64,000 nt of DNA from Negativicutes bacterium (lineage in GTDB: Bacteria; Bacillota_C; Negativicutes; Sporomusales_B; JARLHX01): NCBI GenBank assembly GCA_031292035.1, contig JARLHX010000280.1, forward strand, positions 1 to 64,000, given 5' to 3'. The notes under the pieces are model-generated. The model saw only the letters and a program-made list of their open reading frames with translations, did not search any database and was not told the DNA's origin. This document shows positions 8,770-19,718 of this stretch, piece by piece. The position numbers and the translations under genes are program-made. The stretch's first letter is position 1, and the number at the start of each line of letters is the position of its first letter.

Positions 8770-9837
8770 TTATTCCTCCTTGGCTAATTTATCAATTTCA
8801 GTGAGTAGTGTTTCTATCAAACGGTCTTCCGGTACTTTCATAACGATTTCGCCCTTACGAAAGAGCAGTCCCTGTCCCCTGCCGCCAGCAATACCGATGT
8901 CAGCGTCCTTCGCTTCCCCCGGACCATTGACGACACAGCCCATAACGGCAACTTTGAGCGGTTTCTTAAAGGTTTTGAGTTTATCTTCTACTGCACCGGC
9001 GATGCTCACAAGGTCGATTTCGCAGCGGCCGCAGGTGGGGCAAGATACCAAGGTAGGGCCGTATTCTTTCAGGCCAAGAGCCTTGAGGATTTCATTGCCC
9101 ACCCGCACCTCTTCGACCGGGTCGCCGGTCAGGGAAACACGGATGGTGTCGCCGATCCCCTGGGCGAGCAGGGCACCGATTCCGACCGCTGATTTGATGA
9201 TGCCGGTGTTGATAGTGCCGGCTTCGGTAATCCCAAGGTGCAGCGGAAAATCGACGGCTTGGGCCAGAAGTTGATAGGCTCGGATGGTTAAGGGCACATC
9301 GTTGGCTTTGAGGGATATTTTGATGGCCTGAAAGTCGTGCTCAGTCAGTAAAGCCACATGGCCTAAGGCACTTTCCACCATTGCTTCCGCAGTGGCATGG
9401 CCACCATATTTGACTAATAGGGATTTATCCAGTGAACCGGCGTTGACGCCGATGCGGATGGGTATACCCCTTTTTTGGGCAGCCTTCACTACGGCGGCGA
9501 TTTGCTCATGGTCACCGATATTACCGGGATTTAGACGCAGGCCGTCGATACCACGCTCCACGGCGCACAAGGCCAGGCGGTAGTCGAAGTGGATATCGGC
9601 GATCAACGGTATCTCGCCGACCGCGGCTTTGATATCGGCCAGTGCTTCAGCAGCAGCCATGTCAGGCACAGCCAGGCGAACAATATCACAGCCAGCCTGA
9701 GCCAGCTTGTGGATTTGGGCCACAGTCGCCGGCACATCGTGGGTTTTGGTATTGGTCATCGATTGTACTGTAATCGGCGCGTTGCCACCGACCAGTACCT
9801 TGCCAACCTGGAGCTGTCTTGTCAATTTTCGTTCCAT
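8770..9837 (-). CDS. ispG: 4-hydroxy-3-methylbut-2-en-1-yl diphosphate synthase IspG
   Basis: Reduces MEcPP to HMBPP in the non-mevalonate isoprenoid pathway with a [4Fe-4S] cluster. The cluster cysteines are visible in SCPTCGRCE and GCVVNGPGE, and the N-terminal TIM barrel opens with [14 protein letters not shown]. The frame is open to a GTG at 9846; I prefer the ATG at 9835-9837 (355 residues), placed about 6 bases after AGGTG. It is in the same run as dxr, the second enzyme of the pathway, and uppS, a user of its products. Confidence 0.96.
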   Translation of the reverse strand: MERKLTRQLQVGKVLVGGNAPITVQSMTNTKTHDVPATVAQIHKLAQAGCDIVRLAVPDMAAAEALADIKAAVGEIPLIADIHFDYRLALCAVERGIDGLRLNPGNIGDHEQIAAVVKAAQKRGIPIRIGVNAGSLDKSLLVKYGGHATAEAMVESALGHVALLTEHDFQAIKISLKANDVPLTIRAYQLLAQAVDFPLHLGITEAGTINTGIIKSAVGIGALLAQGIGDTIRVSLTGDPVEEVRVGNEILKALGLKEYGPTLVSCPTCGRCEIDLVSIAGAVEDKLKTFKKPLKVAVMGCVVNGPGEAKDADIGIAGGRGQGLLFRKGEIVMKVPEDRLIETLLTEIDKLAKEE

Positions 9838-9867
9838 CATTCTCACCTGCCGCGGTTATCTAATCGA

Positions 9868-10902
9868 TCAAAAGAGTTTCAGACGGGTTATATCTTTAAA
9901 GGTGGCCAATAGTAACAGTAACATTAGCAGCGTAAAGCCGATCATTTGAAAAAATTGGGCTTTGCGCGGGCTAAGAGGCTTGCCGCGGACCGCTTCGACT
10001 GCGAGGGTGACAATATGGCCGCCGTCGAGAACCGGTACTGGCAGCAAATTAATCAAGCCGAGATTAATGCTGAGAAAGGCAGCAAACTGCAGGAGCGGCA
10101 AAAGGCCAAGTTGGGCGACCTGCCCTGCCATCTGGGCGACACCAATCGGTCCGGCAACGTCGGCTGACGCCCGGCCGGTAATCATCTGTCCGATGCCCAC
10201 CAGCATACTTGTACCGATGGCATATACTTGCTGACCAGCCAGACTAACTGCTTCCACTGGGCCGGGCCGGTAGTTAACAATTTGCGGTACAACCCCAATA
10301 ATCCCACGATTGGCCTTGGGGTCGAATTCCGGAGTGACGGCAACATTGCCGGTTTGGTCATTTCGCTGATATGCGATCATCAGACGATTACCGGCGTTTA
10401 CCTGGATCACACTGACGAATTGTCGCCAAGTCTCGATTTTTGCGCCGTTAACGGCGAGGATTCGGTCTCCTACAACAAGTCCCGCCTGGGCAGCCGGGCG
10501 ATCGGCGAGGACGGTGCCGATGATGGCTTCGTCGGAAGGGCTATCGATGCCGGAAGCAAGAAAGACGAGGAAAAACAGTAGTACTGGCAAAACAAAATTC
10601 ATCACCGGACCAGCCACGATGACGAGGATTCTCGCCCAGATAGGCTTCGCGTTAAAGGAATATTCGTCCTGCTCTTCGTCTGGATCCATACCGGCGATTT
10701 TATTAAAACCACCTAACGGTACAATCCGCAGCGAGTACAGGGTTTCGCCGTGTTGTTTACTGATGAGTTTCGGACCAAAGCCGAGCGCAAATTCATGGAC
10801 CCGCATGCCAACCGCTTTCGCTGTGATGAAATGGCCGAGTTCATGAACAAACACCAAAAGTCCGATGACAAATATGGTGGCGATAATCGTCGTCGATAAC
10901 AA
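9868..10902 (-). CDS. rseP: Site-2 intramembrane zinc metalloprotease RseP/RasP
   Basis: Cuts transmembrane anti-sigma factors or signal peptide remnants within the membrane. Zinc motif HELGH sits in the first membrane segment near residue 20, a PDZ domain follows (VLADRPAAQAGLVVGDRIL), and the third ligand motif is LDGG in the penultimate membrane region. The frame is open further upstream (to 10968, inside dxr), but TTG at 10900-10902 has AGGTGGA at ideal distance, giving 344 residues and no dxr overlap. Confidence 0.94.
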   Translation of the reverse strand: MLSTTIIATIFVIGLLVFVHELGHFITAKAVGMRVHEFALGFGPKLISKQHGETLYSLRIVPLGGFNKIAGMDPDEEQDEYSFNAKPIWARILVIVAGPVMNFVLPVLLFFLVFLASGIDSPSDEAIIGTVLADRPAAQAGLVVGDRILAVNGAKIETWRQFVSVIQVNAGNRLMIAYQRNDQTGNVAVTPEFDPKANRGIIGVVPQIVNYRPGPVEAVSLAGQQVYAIGTSMLVGIGQMITGRASADVAGPIGVAQMAGQVAQLGLLPLLQFAAFLSINLGLINLLPVPVLDGGHIVTLAVEAVRGKPLSPRKAQFFQMIGFTLLMLLLLLATFKDITRLKLF

Positions 10903-10922
10903 AATTCCACCTGCTTCCAGAT

Positions 10923-12080
10923 TTACTTGATTTCCAGTATGGTCTGCGCTGCAAAGGCACGGGCCCATTCATCTGCCGTACATAACGCAGTTAGTTCAGG
11001 CTGCAAGACAACCTCATGATTTTTCATTGTATGCTGAATCACCCTAATAATGTCCAAAAAGGAAATCTTTTCGGCCAGGAATGATTCGACGGCCACTTCG
11101 TTGGCAGCGTTGAAAACACAAGGCATTGTGCCGCCTCTGCGGCCAGCTGAGATCGCAAGATCAAGGGCGGGAAAGGTTTCGCGATCCGGTGCTGAAAAAG
11201 TCAAGGCGGAAAGGGTCGTGAAGTCCAGCCTGGGAAATTCGGATGCCAGACGTTCAGGGTAGGTCAAGGCGTATTGGATAGGTATATGCATGTCAGGCAT
11301 ACCAAGTTGGGCCATTACCGCACCATCGGCGTATTCGACCATGGAGTGGACAATGCTTTGGGGATGAATCACCACATCGATTTGATCGTAAGTAAGATCA
11401 AAAAGCCATTTTGCTTCAATGACTTCTAATCCTTTATTAACCAATGTGGCGGAATCGACAGTGATCTTTTTACCCATAGACCAATTTGGATGTTTTAGGC
11501 AAGATTCCACTGTCACCTGCCGCAGTTGCTCTTTCGTCCTGCCGAAAAAGGGTCCACCGGACGCGGTCAGGATAATCCTGCGTGCACTTTTACGAGGTTG
11601 ACCGGTCAGGCATTGCAAAATGGCACTGTGTTCGCTGTCGACCGGGGCAATCTTGACCCCCTTCTCTTTTGCCAGACGGGTCACCAGCTCACCGGCTGCT
11701 ACCAACGTCTCTTTGTTGGCAAGAGCAATGTTTTTTCCGGCGGAGATGGCAGCGAGAGTTGGTTTCAAGCCGGCAAAACCGACCATCGACGTCAAGACAG
11801 TATCGGCCTCAGCGAAAGTGGCTGCAGCAAGCACCCCTTCTTCTCCGGCCAGCAGCTTTGTTGGGCCTTTGTAACGGCTTTTCAGTCGGTCAGCTGCTGC
11901 TTGATCCACAAGAACGGCAATCTGGGGTTTAAACCGCTCAATCTGGCTTTCGAGCAAACGGTCATTTTCATATGCCGCCAGGGCGGAAATAACAAATTTA
12001 TCTTGATGCGCGGCCACTACTTCCAGGGCCTGCGTTCCGATAGAACCAGTGCTACCTAAAATGACAAGGCGTTGCGGCAT
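10923..12080 (-). CDS. dxr: 1-deoxy-D-xylulose-5-phosphate reductoisomerase
   Basis: A 385-residue enzyme converting DXP to MEP, the committed step of the non-mevalonate pathway. The NADPH loop LGSTGSIG is at residues 7-14, and metal-binding Asp/Glu lie in PVDSEHSAI; the flexible-loop region and a C-terminal helical bundle follow. It lies between cdsA and rseP in the widely conserved uppS-cdsA-dxr-rseP order. Confidence 0.97.
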   Translation of the reverse strand: MPQRLVILGSTGSIGTQALEVVAAHQDKFVISALAAYENDRLLESQIERFKPQIAVLVDQAAADRLKSRYKGPTKLLAGEEGVLAAATFAEADTVLTSMVGFAGLKPTLAAISAGKNIALANKETLVAAGELVTRLAKEKGVKIAPVDSEHSAILQCLTGQPRKSARRIILTASGGPFFGRTKEQLRQVTVESCLKHPNWSMGKKITVDSATLVNKGLEVIEAKWLFDLTYDQIDVVIHPQSIVHSMVEYADGAVMAQLGMPDMHIPIQYALTYPERLASEFPRLDFTTLSALTFSAPDRETFPALDLAISAGRRGGTMPCVFNAANEVAVESFLAEKISFLDIIRVIQHTMKNHEVVLQPELTALCTADEWARAFAAQTILEIK

Positions 12081-12100
12081 AATTCGTCTCCTTTCCGTAG

Positions 12101-12928
12101 TTACCGGATAAGAAAAATATAGATATAGTAATAGACCGTGGGAACGGTAAACAAAATACTGTCAAATCGATCCAGTACACCACCGTGACCGGGCAGAATT
12201 CGACCTGAATCCTTGACCCCGGAAAATCGTTTGATGGCTGATTCCACCAAATCGCCAAGAGGGGCCACAATTCCAATGAATAAGCCAATAAAGATGGTGT
12301 GCAGCGACGCTAAATGCCACAAATATCCCAATGTAAAAGTAGCTATCATACTACCCACGACACCCCCGATTAGTCCTTCCCAGGTTTTGCTGGGGCTAAT
12401 CGCCGGCGCGAGCTTATGTTTTCCAAACCAAGTGCCGATAAAAAAGGCAAAAGTATCACTAGCCCATGTGCCGACAAAGGCTAGCCATAGATAGGCAGCG
12501 CCAGCCGGCAAAGAGCCAAGAGCTGTCACAATAGACGACGATCCATCGGTAAAGCGCAGCAGCACCAGATGGGAGAACGCCAGGCCGATGTAAATGACGC
12601 CTCCGAGTGTGTACATGGCGTCGCGTAAGCTAAACCGAGCGTGGGAAAAAATTGTTTTGGCAAGCAATAGAAAAGCGGCCAGTAAAATGACAGCCACGGT
12701 TTCTTTAGAGTTCCCAAGCCAAGCTATACCCCACAAAAAAAGAATGTTTAGCAAACCCAGATAATAAGCAATATTGATCTCCCGGCGAAGCATCATATTA
12801 TTAAATTCATGCCAGGCAATCATAGTTAGCACTAACACCGCTAAAGCGAAAACCCACTGTCCGTAGTTCACAATGAAAATCGCCGCGATGACTCCGATCA
12901 CAGCGGTCAGTATCCGGTGAAGCAGCAT
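12101..12928 (-). CDS. cdsA: Phosphatidate cytidylyltransferase
   Basis: A 275-residue membrane protein with seven or eight hydrophobic segments. The CDP-DAG synthase signature is seen near the C-terminus as SPSKTWEGLIGG and DLVESAIKRFSGVKDSG...LPGHGGVLDRFDS. It makes CDP-diacylglycerol from phosphatidate and CTP for phospholipid synthesis. It lies 8 bases after uppS. Confidence 0.96.
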   Translation of the reverse strand: MLLHRILTAVIGVIAAIFIVNYGQWVFALAVLVLTMIAWHEFNNMMLRREINIAYYLGLLNILFLWGIAWLGNSKETVAVILLAAFLLLAKTIFSHARFSLRDAMYTLGGVIYIGLAFSHLVLLRFTDGSSSIVTALGSLPAGAAYLWLAFVGTWASDTFAFFIGTWFGKHKLAPAISPSKTWEGLIGGVVGSMIATFTLGYLWHLASLHTIFIGLFIGIVAPLGDLVESAIKRFSGVKDSGRILPGHGGVLDRFDSILFTVPTVYYYIYIFLIR

Positions 12929-12936
12929 TCGTGCAC

Positions 12937-13719
12937 CTACTTTGTTGTAATGAGACCGCCGAAACGACGTTCGCGTTTTTGGTAATCGAGGATGGCTTCA
13001 ATCAGGTGCTCAACCGTGAAATCAGGCCAGTTGGTGTTGGTAAACCAGAGTTCAGCATAGGCTGACTGCCAGAGCAGAAAATTGCTGATACGAAGGTCAC
13101 CGCTCGGACGGATGAGTAAATCCGGGTCAGGTAAATCCAAGGTATAAAGATGTTGTTTAAGAGTGGCTTCGGTAATCTCCGAAGGGTCGAGCCGACTAGC
13201 TAATACATCGCGGGCAATGGTCTGGACGGCGCGAATAATTTCCGCCCGACCACCGTAGTTGACGGCAATATTGAGAATTAGGCCGTTATTAGCGGCTGTC
13301 ATTTTATGAGCATGATCCATTTTATTTTGGAGAACTTTGGACAAGCCGTCGATCTGACCGATAAACCTGATTTGCACTCCGTTGTCGTGCAGTTCAGCAA
13401 TTTCATTATCGAGATATTCGGAAAAAAGACTCATTAGCAGATCGACTTCGTCAGTAGGCCGTTTCCAGTTTTCCGTGGAAAAGGCGTATGTTGTGAGAAC
13501 TCCAATTCCTATTTCAGCAGCAGCACTCACAATGCCTCTTAATGCTTCGACTCCGGCGCGGTGACCGAAAGCACGGGGCAGACCGCGTTTCTTGGCCCAT
13601 CGGCCATTCCCGTCCATAATAATGGCAATATGCTTCGGTAGTTTATCAGGATCGAGCCGATCATAGTGAAGCGGCACATCCTGGGATTGGCGATTTCGCC
13701 TAAACCATTTTTTCCACAC
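12937..13719 (-). CDS. uppS: Isoprenyl transferase (undecaprenyl diphosphate synthase)
   Basis: Makes the C55 lipid carrier used for peptidoglycan. Signatures: IIMDGNGRWAKKRG with the catalytic Asp, FGHRAG, TTYAFSTENW, and RPSGDLRISNFL with QSAYAELWF near the C-terminus. The open frame extends to 13776, but that part crosses a stem-loop; GTG at 13717-13719 has AGAGGGG 8 bases upstream, so I place the start there (260 residues). Confidence 0.95.
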   Translation of the reverse strand: MWKKWFRRNRQSQDVPLHYDRLDPDKLPKHIAIIMDGNGRWAKKRGLPRAFGHRAGVEALRGIVSAAAEIGIGVLTTYAFSTENWKRPTDEVDLLMSLFSEYLDNEIAELHDNGVQIRFIGQIDGLSKVLQNKMDHAHKMTAANNGLILNIAVNYGGRAEIIRAVQTIARDVLASRLDPSEITEATLKQHLYTLDLPDPDLLIRPSGDLRISNFLLWQSAYAELWFTNTNWPDFTVEHLIEAILDYQKRERRFGGLITTK

Positions 13720-13745
13720 ACTGAATACCCCTCTGTCTAAGTTTA

Positions 13746-13768
13746 AACCCCCTCGTTGCGAGGGGGTT
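13746..13768 (-). terminator. GC-rich hairpin between ferredoxin gene and uppS
   Basis: A perfect 10-bp stem (13746-13755 with 13759-13768) with a 3-base loop, 5 bases after the ferredoxin stop. Only a short T-run follows on the minus strand, so it may act as a partial terminator or an mRNA-stabilising hairpin rather than a full stop before uppS. Confidence 0.45.
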
Positions 13769-13772
13769 CCGA

Positions 13773-13940
13773 TCATGGAGCTTTAATCGCACCGACAGGG
13801 CAAACCGCCGCACAGGCACCGCACTCAACGCACTCTTCGCTGATCAGGTAGATGGGGTCGCCTTCTTGGATCGCCCCCACCGGACAAGTTGCAGCACACG
13901 AACCGCAGGCGACACATTCTGGGGAAATTGTATAAGCCAT
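13773..13940 (-). CDS. 2[4Fe-4S] ferredoxin
   Basis: A 55-residue protein beginning MAYTISPECVACGSC. Two CX2CX2CX3CP motifs (CVACGSCAATCP and CVECGACAAVCP) in a near-duplicated halves layout define a clostridial-type ferredoxin carrying low-potential electrons. A strong site, TAAGGAGG, precedes the ATG at 13938-13940. It lies between a 67-residue orphan and uppS, downstream of frr, inside a translation and isoprenoid operon. IspG needs a low-potential donor, so a link is possible but unproven. Confidence 0.93.
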   Translation of the reverse strand: MAYTISPECVACGSCAATCPVGAIQEGDPIYLISEECVECGACAAVCPVGAIKAP

Positions 13941-13947
13941 AGTTGAT

Positions 13948-14151
13948 TTATACCTCCTTATCCATTTTTGCTGCGGCCATCAGTTGATAAATTCCGTCGC
14001 TGCCAAGTGTTTGCCTGATTACATACAAGGAGTCCTGACGCAAGGCAAAACTTGTCCGCGATGGACTGGTGACCGTCACCTTATATTGGAGCTTCTGCGC
14101 CTCAAACTGGGCGACAGCAGTTGTTAATGGAAAAGCTGTCATGTCTTCCAT
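13948..14151 (-). CDS. Hypothetical 67-residue protein after frr
   Basis: I do not recognise a family. The ATG at 14149-14151 directly follows the frr stop (TAAATG), with GGAAG about 6 bases upstream, and the stop is 7 bases before the ferredoxin start. The product is soluble and mixed in charge (for example KLQYKVTVTSPSRTSFALRQ), with no membrane segment or cysteine. Tight spacing on both sides supports a real gene. Whether it works with the ferredoxin or with frr cannot be told from sequence. Confidence 0.65.
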   Translation of the reverse strand: MEDMTAFPLTTAVAQFEAQKLQYKVTVTSPSRTSFALRQDSLYVIRQTLGSDGIYQLMAAAKMDKEV

Positions 14152-15543
<1,392 letters not shown>

Positions 15544-15563
15544 ATCTTCTGTTAGGCAGTTTT

Positions 15564-16214
15564 CTATCCCTTGTTTACAGCAGCCATAACTTCAGCGGCG
15601 AAATCGCCAGATTTTTTCTGGATGCCTTCGCCCAGTTGATACCGGGTAAACCGGCGAATCGAAATGTTTTCGCCAATTTTTGAAATTTTGTCTGTGATGA
15701 TCTGAGAAATGGTCATATCCGGATTTTTAATGAAAGCTTGTTCCATAAGGCATACTTCCTTATAGAATTTTTCTACCCGGCCATCAACCATTTTTTCAGC
15801 GATATTGGCTGGTTTTCCTTCGTTGATAGCCTGGGCACGGAGTACTTCGCGCTCGTGCTCGACCACATCGGCAGGAACCTCTTCCCGGCGGACATAACCG
15901 GGATTGCCGGCAGCAATTTGCATGGCAATATCTTTTGCCAGCGCTTTAAAGTCATCGGTTTTGGCAACAAAATCGGTTTCACAGTTAAGTTCAAGCAAAA
16001 CGCCGATTCGGCCTGCACCGTGTATGTATGATTCTACCAAGCCTTCAGCAGCGACACGACCAGACCTTTTTGCTGCAGCAGCCAGTCCTTTTTCCCGCAG
16101 AAAGTCAACGGCTTTTGACATATCGCCATTGGTTTCGATCAGAGCTTTTTTACAATCCATCATACCGGCACCGGTAGTTTCACGTAGTTCTTTAACCATT
16201 TCAGCAGTGATCAT
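15564..16214 (-). CDS. tsf: Elongation factor Ts (short form)
   Basis: Guanine nucleotide exchange factor for EF-Tu. The N-terminal UBA-like domain has [19 protein letters not shown] and the core motif [13 protein letters not shown] is present. At 216 residues it is shorter than the ~290 of B. subtilis and E. coli and closer to the compact Thermus type, apparently having lost part of the second subdomain or coiled-coil. It lies 71 bases after rpsB, behind a hairpin. Confidence 0.96.
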   Translation of the reverse strand: MITAEMVKELRETTGAGMMDCKKALIETNGDMSKAVDFLREKGLAAAAKRSGRVAAEGLVESYIHGAGRIGVLLELNCETDFVAKTDDFKALAKDIAMQIAAGNPGYVRREEVPADVVEHEREVLRAQAINEGKPANIAEKMVDGRVEKFYKEVCLMEQAFIKNPDMTISQIITDKISKIGENISIRRFTRYQLGEGIQKKSGDFAAEVMAAVNKG

Positions 16215-16242
16215 GAGCTAATCCTCCTGTCAATTATTAAAG

Positions 16243-16278
16243 TAAGGTAAGGAACAATAGGTTATGTTCCTTACCTTA
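16243..16278 (-). terminator. Hairpin between rpsB and tsf
   Basis: A perfect 14-bp stem (16243-16256 with 16265-16278) with an 8-base loop, 8 bases after the rpsB stop. The tract after it on the minus strand is T/A-rich but interrupted (CTTTAATAATTG). With no room for a promoter before tsf, this looks like an attenuating or processing hairpin that sets the S2 to EF-Ts ratio. Confidence 0.65.
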
Positions 16279-16285
16279 ACATGTA

Positions 16286-16990
16286 TTACTCGTTTGCGGC
16301 GAGCTGTTCGCCCTGACGACCTTCCAAAACCGCATCTGCCATCTTTCCAGTCAACAGTTTGACGGCACGAATGGCGTCATCGTTGCCAGGAATGATGTAG
16401 TCGATTTCGTCAGGATCGCAGTTGGTATCGACAATAGCGACAATAGGAATACCTAATTTACGGGCTTCAGCAACGGCAATGCGTTCTTTGCGCGGGTCAA
16501 TGATGAATAACGCCCCCGGCAGTTTATTCATGTTTTTGATGCCGCCAAGAAATTTGTGCAGCCGTTCCATTTCATGCCGAAGAGAAATAACTTCTTTTTT
16601 CGGCAGAACATCAAACATGCCCCGAGCTTCCATGTTCTCCAATTCTTTCAGGCGGTTGATCCGCCGCTGAATGGTCTGGAAGTTGGTGAGCATGCCGCCA
16701 AGCCAGCGTTCGTTGACAAAGAACATGTCGCAACGAATGGCTTCGTCTCTGACCGCGTCCTGAGCTTGCTTCTTGGTTCCTACAAAAAGAATCGATTTGC
16801 CTTCTCCGGCTACTTCACGGACAAAATTGTAACATTCCTCTACCTTTTTGACCGTCTTTTGCAGGTCAATAATGTAGATGCCGTTACGTTCAGTGAAGAT
16901 GAAAGGAGCCATTTTGGGGTTCCATCTTCTGGTCTGATGTCCGAAATGAACACCGGCTTCCAGAAGTTGCTTCATTGAGATTACTGACAT
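16286..16990 (-). CDS. rpsB: 30S ribosomal protein S2
   Basis: A 234-residue protein of normal length. Signatures: [22 protein letters not shown] at the start, [26 protein letters not shown] central motif, and [13 protein letters not shown] near the end. It starts with ATG behind CAGGAGGTGA. It is the first gene after a strong promoter and a leader of about 100 bases, the head of the rpsB-tsf-pyrH-frr run. Confidence 0.97.
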   Translation of the reverse strand: MSVISMKQLLEAGVHFGHQTRRWNPKMAPFIFTERNGIYIIDLQKTVKKVEECYNFVREVAGEGKSILFVGTKKQAQDAVRDEAIRCDMFFVNERWLGGMLTNFQTIQRRINRLKELENMEARGMFDVLPKKEVISLRHEMERLHKFLGGIKNMNKLPGALFIIDPRKERIAVAEARKLGIPIVAIVDTNCDPDEIDYIIPGNDDAIRAVKLLTGKMADAVLEGRQGEQLAANE

Positions 16991-17097
16991 ATCTGGTCAC
17001 CTCCTGTTTTTTCCGCCGCTTTCCGCATTTTCCGCTTCAACCGGGATTTCCGGCACAGATGGCAGAATTAGAAAGCGTGTGTATTACACCGAAAGCT

Positions 17098-17126
17098 ATT
17101 GTAGCATAATTAGAAACATATAACAA
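17098..17126 (-). promoter_or_regulatory. SigA-type promoter of rpsB
   Basis: Minus strand: -35 TTGTTA (17121-17126), 17-base spacer, extended -10 TGC-TACAAT (17098-17103). It lies between the last gene of the flagellar operon and rpsB, so it separates housekeeping from motility expression. The leader (about 16991-17090) holds a CCGG-loop-CCGG element and purine-rich repeats that could regulate S2, but I cannot assign a known family. Confidence 0.7.
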
Positions 17127-17164
17127 GAGCTTTCCTGTAAATGCATTATATTATACAAACAAAT

Positions 17165-17707
17165 TTATTTTCTGTTGAGTTGCAGGAGCAACATGATCTC
17201 ACCTTTGCCCATACCGGTATTTTTAGCAATTTCGTTAATACTGTATCCTTGTCCGGACATCGAGACAACCTGACGCCGTTTGTCGTTGTTGACAGTGTCT
17301 TTGGTATCTTTCGGTTGCACGGGACTGACGTCAGACTGGACATTGACCGCTTGCGCAGAAGCAAGTGGCGGTTGCTCCGCCGGGAGATGGAGATCAACAA
17401 CGTTGGAGCGCTGACCAGAAGGCACGGCTTGGACAGAATCGACTGGTATCTGGTCTGCGGCCTGAAGTTTCAGGTCTAACATGGCAATCTTGTTATCCGC
17501 CTCATCAAGCAACATTTCAAGATGTGCGATTTGTGTATCGAGTCGTCTAAGAACAGTATCGGCAGTCAGTTCAAGCTGTTCCTGAAGCTGGGCCGCAGGA
17601 ACTGACGCCTGGAGCGAAAACATTTTCACAAGCATTTGCCGCTTGTACATAGCAAAAAAAACAAAAAAAAGCAAACCTAGGATAAAAATAATAATAAACG
17701 TAGACAT
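17165..17707 (-). CDS. SwrB-like (DUF6115-type) membrane-anchored protein
   Basis: A 180-residue protein with one N-terminal membrane segment (FIIIFILGLLFFVFFAMY), a coiled-coil region about 40-85, a Pro/Gln/Val-rich linker, and a C-terminal helix-turn-helix-like end (GQGYSINEIAKNTGMGKGEI). Layout and position, last gene of the fla/che operon and just before rpsB, match B. subtilis SwrB, which promotes flagellar export switching. Sequence identity to SwrB looks low, so I give no symbol. Confidence 0.75.
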   Translation of the reverse strand: MSTFIIIFILGLLFFVFFAMYKRQMLVKMFSLQASVPAAQLQEQLELTADTVLRRLDTQIAHLEMLLDEADNKIAMLDLKLQAADQIPVDSVQAVPSGQRSNVVDLHLPAEQPPLASAQAVNVQSDVSPVQPKDTKDTVNNDKRRQVVSMSGQGYSINEIAKNTGMGKGEIMLLLQLNRK

Positions 17708-17715
17708 ATTACACC

Positions 17716-18048
17716 TCAGGTTTTTATATCAATACGATGCCCGAGAGCTGGGTCGCCAGGCTTTGCACCATCCAGCGCCTCTTCCTGCGATTCATCCATA
17801 TTCTTTTTCTTTTCCTGCTCTTGTTGTCGCTCTTTTTGATGATCGCGCTCATCCACCTTGGCTCCGACATTTTTCGGCGAACTTTGAACCTGCTGTTCGC
17901 GGTCGGCAGAAACCTGTTTGAGCTTTTCGGCAAATTGTTGTTGCTGCAGCGAAGTTTGGTGATCTGATGTGTTTTGCATTCTGCTGGCTTCTATAGCGCG
18001 GGGAATCATCACTTGGAGGTCAATTGAACGGATATTCAAGTCCTCCAC
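17716..18048 (-). CDS. Hypothetical 110-residue charged protein
   Basis: No recognised domain. It opens MEDLNIRSIDLQVMIPRAIEASR and then becomes highly charged and Gln/Lys/Glu-rich, likely disordered or coiled-coil. It sits 18 bases after the FapA-like gene and 8 bases before the SwrB-like gene, so it is co-transcribed with sigD. Similar short proteins occur near sigD in other clostridia as far as I recall; function unknown. Confidence 0.7.
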   Translation of the reverse strand: MEDLNIRSIDLQVMIPRAIEASRMQNTSDHQTSLQQQQFAEKLKQVSADREQQVQSSPKNVGAKVDERDHQKERQQEQEKKKNMDESQEEALDGAKPGDPALGHRIDIKT

Positions 18049-18066
18049 CCCCTTTTTATCGGTAAG

Positions 18067-19689
18067 CTAACGGAATGTTCCTATCTTAATTTCACCGTCT
18101 TCAGAGTAAAAAGAAACATATTTTAATGACTCGCGGATGGGTTTAACCAGAGTTCCCATTACTATCTTGACGCCCGGATAGACAACATCGGCTACACGAA
18201 TTCGGCCATAGCGGGCTTCTTCAAAAATCAGTTCGATTTCGCCCAAGCGCTTGCGAAAGGTTTCGACCTGGCCGGCAAGTTGGAACTGGGCTTTCGTTAG
18301 CCGCAGAAGCATTTCTCTTTTGTCTGGCGGCAATTCGCTCTGGTCAAACTTTTTCAGGATGAGCAGCGTTTTTTGCGCCTGATCGAGGGTGACTTCTGCC
18401 TGCTTCAGTTCTTTTCTGGTTCTTTGGTATTCGTCACGGATTTCAGGGTTGACACCTACCTCAAGATCGGTGGCGACCGCCAGATGAGTTCCGACAATCT
18501 TGGCGCGGATTTCTTCAGTGGCAGTAACATGGCCACCGGCAATAAAGCCGCGTTTTCCTTCAACGATAACTTTTTTACCGGCACTCACCCGGCTGTGCAA
18601 AATCACATCAGTAACAAGGACATCGACATCTGCGATCACGACGGCGTTTTCGATAAACTTAGTGGCGACATTTTCTTTGGCCTTGATATAGCCGCGCTGC
18701 ATGCCTTGAATCCCCATGCGGATTAATACATTTTTGCCATCCACTGTCCCGCCGCTAACTGTACCGTATATCTCGATATTTCCATCTGCCTTGACTGAAA
18801 AGCCTGCAGTAACCGATCCACGGATGACGACATTGCCGACAAACTCGATATTCCCGGTGGAAAGGTCAACATCGCCTTTGATTTCGATCACTGGTGAAAC
18901 ATGAATCTTACCGTTGATGATTTGCATCTGACCGGAAATAGCAGCCAAAACCTTGTTCTGATCGACAATCACATTTTTGCCAGCAGGGATTGTCATATCC
19001 TTTCCTGGTTTAGCAAAGGCGGGTTGGCCAAGAACATCTGTGCCGGTCGTTCCTTGGGTTGGTGGTTTTTTTTCTGCGAGAGTGTCCCCTTCTTCAACCA
19101 CGGTAAACAGATTCAGGTCCTTAAAATCAACCCGGCCGTCGGCAAGCTCAACTGGCTGACCTTTCTTATTCGGATCAAAGGCATACACAATCGAAGCATC
19201 TGTACCGTCGACCGGTATGTCGCCTTTGGCAAAGTTGACCCTGCCGCCAGGACGGTCATAGGCACGTTTGACAGCCTCTCGGTCAATGCCGTGGACCACC
19301 CCGGCGGCGTGGATTTTTTCAAATACTTCATCCAACACAAGGGGGCGGCAGTTTCGGGGAACTACAATTGTCAAGGTGGCTTCCATTCTATCGCGGTCAA
19401 CCAAAACTTGCACTTCAGGTTCGACAAGCGCGGTTGAAGATTTTTCAGCAATTTTGACGGGAACGCCGGAAGCACTTTTTACGGTGCTCACAACTAATCC
19501 GTAGTTAAAGTCTTTAATATCGCGGGTCTTCAACTCATTAACAACAACAGGTTCCCGAACCTCGCTTCCTCCGTCCTGTGGCAAAAGAACCGTCAAATAA
19601 ACTCCGTCTTCTTTCATATCAATTTTATATGTACCGTCGATAGCCTTTGCCGGATCGGATTGCGAGGAACTGTTCCCGTTGTCTACCAT
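18067..19689 (-). CDS. FapA/DUF342 family protein
   Basis: A 540-residue protein with an N-terminal domain, then a DUF342 beta-helix region (about residues 235-400) with regular Gly-rich turns such as GNIEIYGTVSGGTVDG and VIVEGKRGFIAGGHV, then a coiled-coil (about 415-485) and a C-terminal strand. Members are annotated as flagellar assembly protein A in many Firmicutes and Vibrio relatives; the role is unclear. GTG at 19698 overlaps its own ribosome site, so I start at ATG 19687-19689, 8 bases after AGAGGGG. It directly follows sigD. Confidence 0.85.
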   Translation of the reverse strand: MVDNGNSSSQSDPAKAIDGTYKIDMKEDGVYLTVLLPQDGGSEVREPVVVNELKTRDIKDFNYGLVVSTVKSASGVPVKIAEKSSTALVEPEVQVLVDRDRMEATLTIVVPRNCRPLVLDEVFEKIHAAGVVHGIDREAVKRAYDRPGGRVNFAKGDIPVDGTDASIVYAFDPNKKGQPVELADGRVDFKDLNLFTVVEEGDTLAEKKPPTQGTTGTDVLGQPAFAKPGKDMTIPAGKNVIVDQNKVLAAISGQMQIINGKIHVSPVIEIKGDVDLSTGNIEFVGNVVIRGSVTAGFSVKADGNIEIYGTVSGGTVDGKNVLIRMGIQGMQRGYIKAKENVATKFIENAVVIADVDVLVTDVILHSRVSAGKKVIVEGKRGFIAGGHVTATEEIRAKIVGTHLAVATDLEVGVNPEIRDEYQRTRKELKQAEVTLDQAQKTLLILKKFDQSELPPDKREMLLRLTKAQFQLAGQVETFRKRLGEIELIFEEARYGRIRVADVVYPGVKIVMGTLVKPIRESLKYVSFYSEDGEIKIGTFR

Positions 19690-19718
19690 GCGTTTCACCC
19701 CTCTACGTAATTGGAGGA

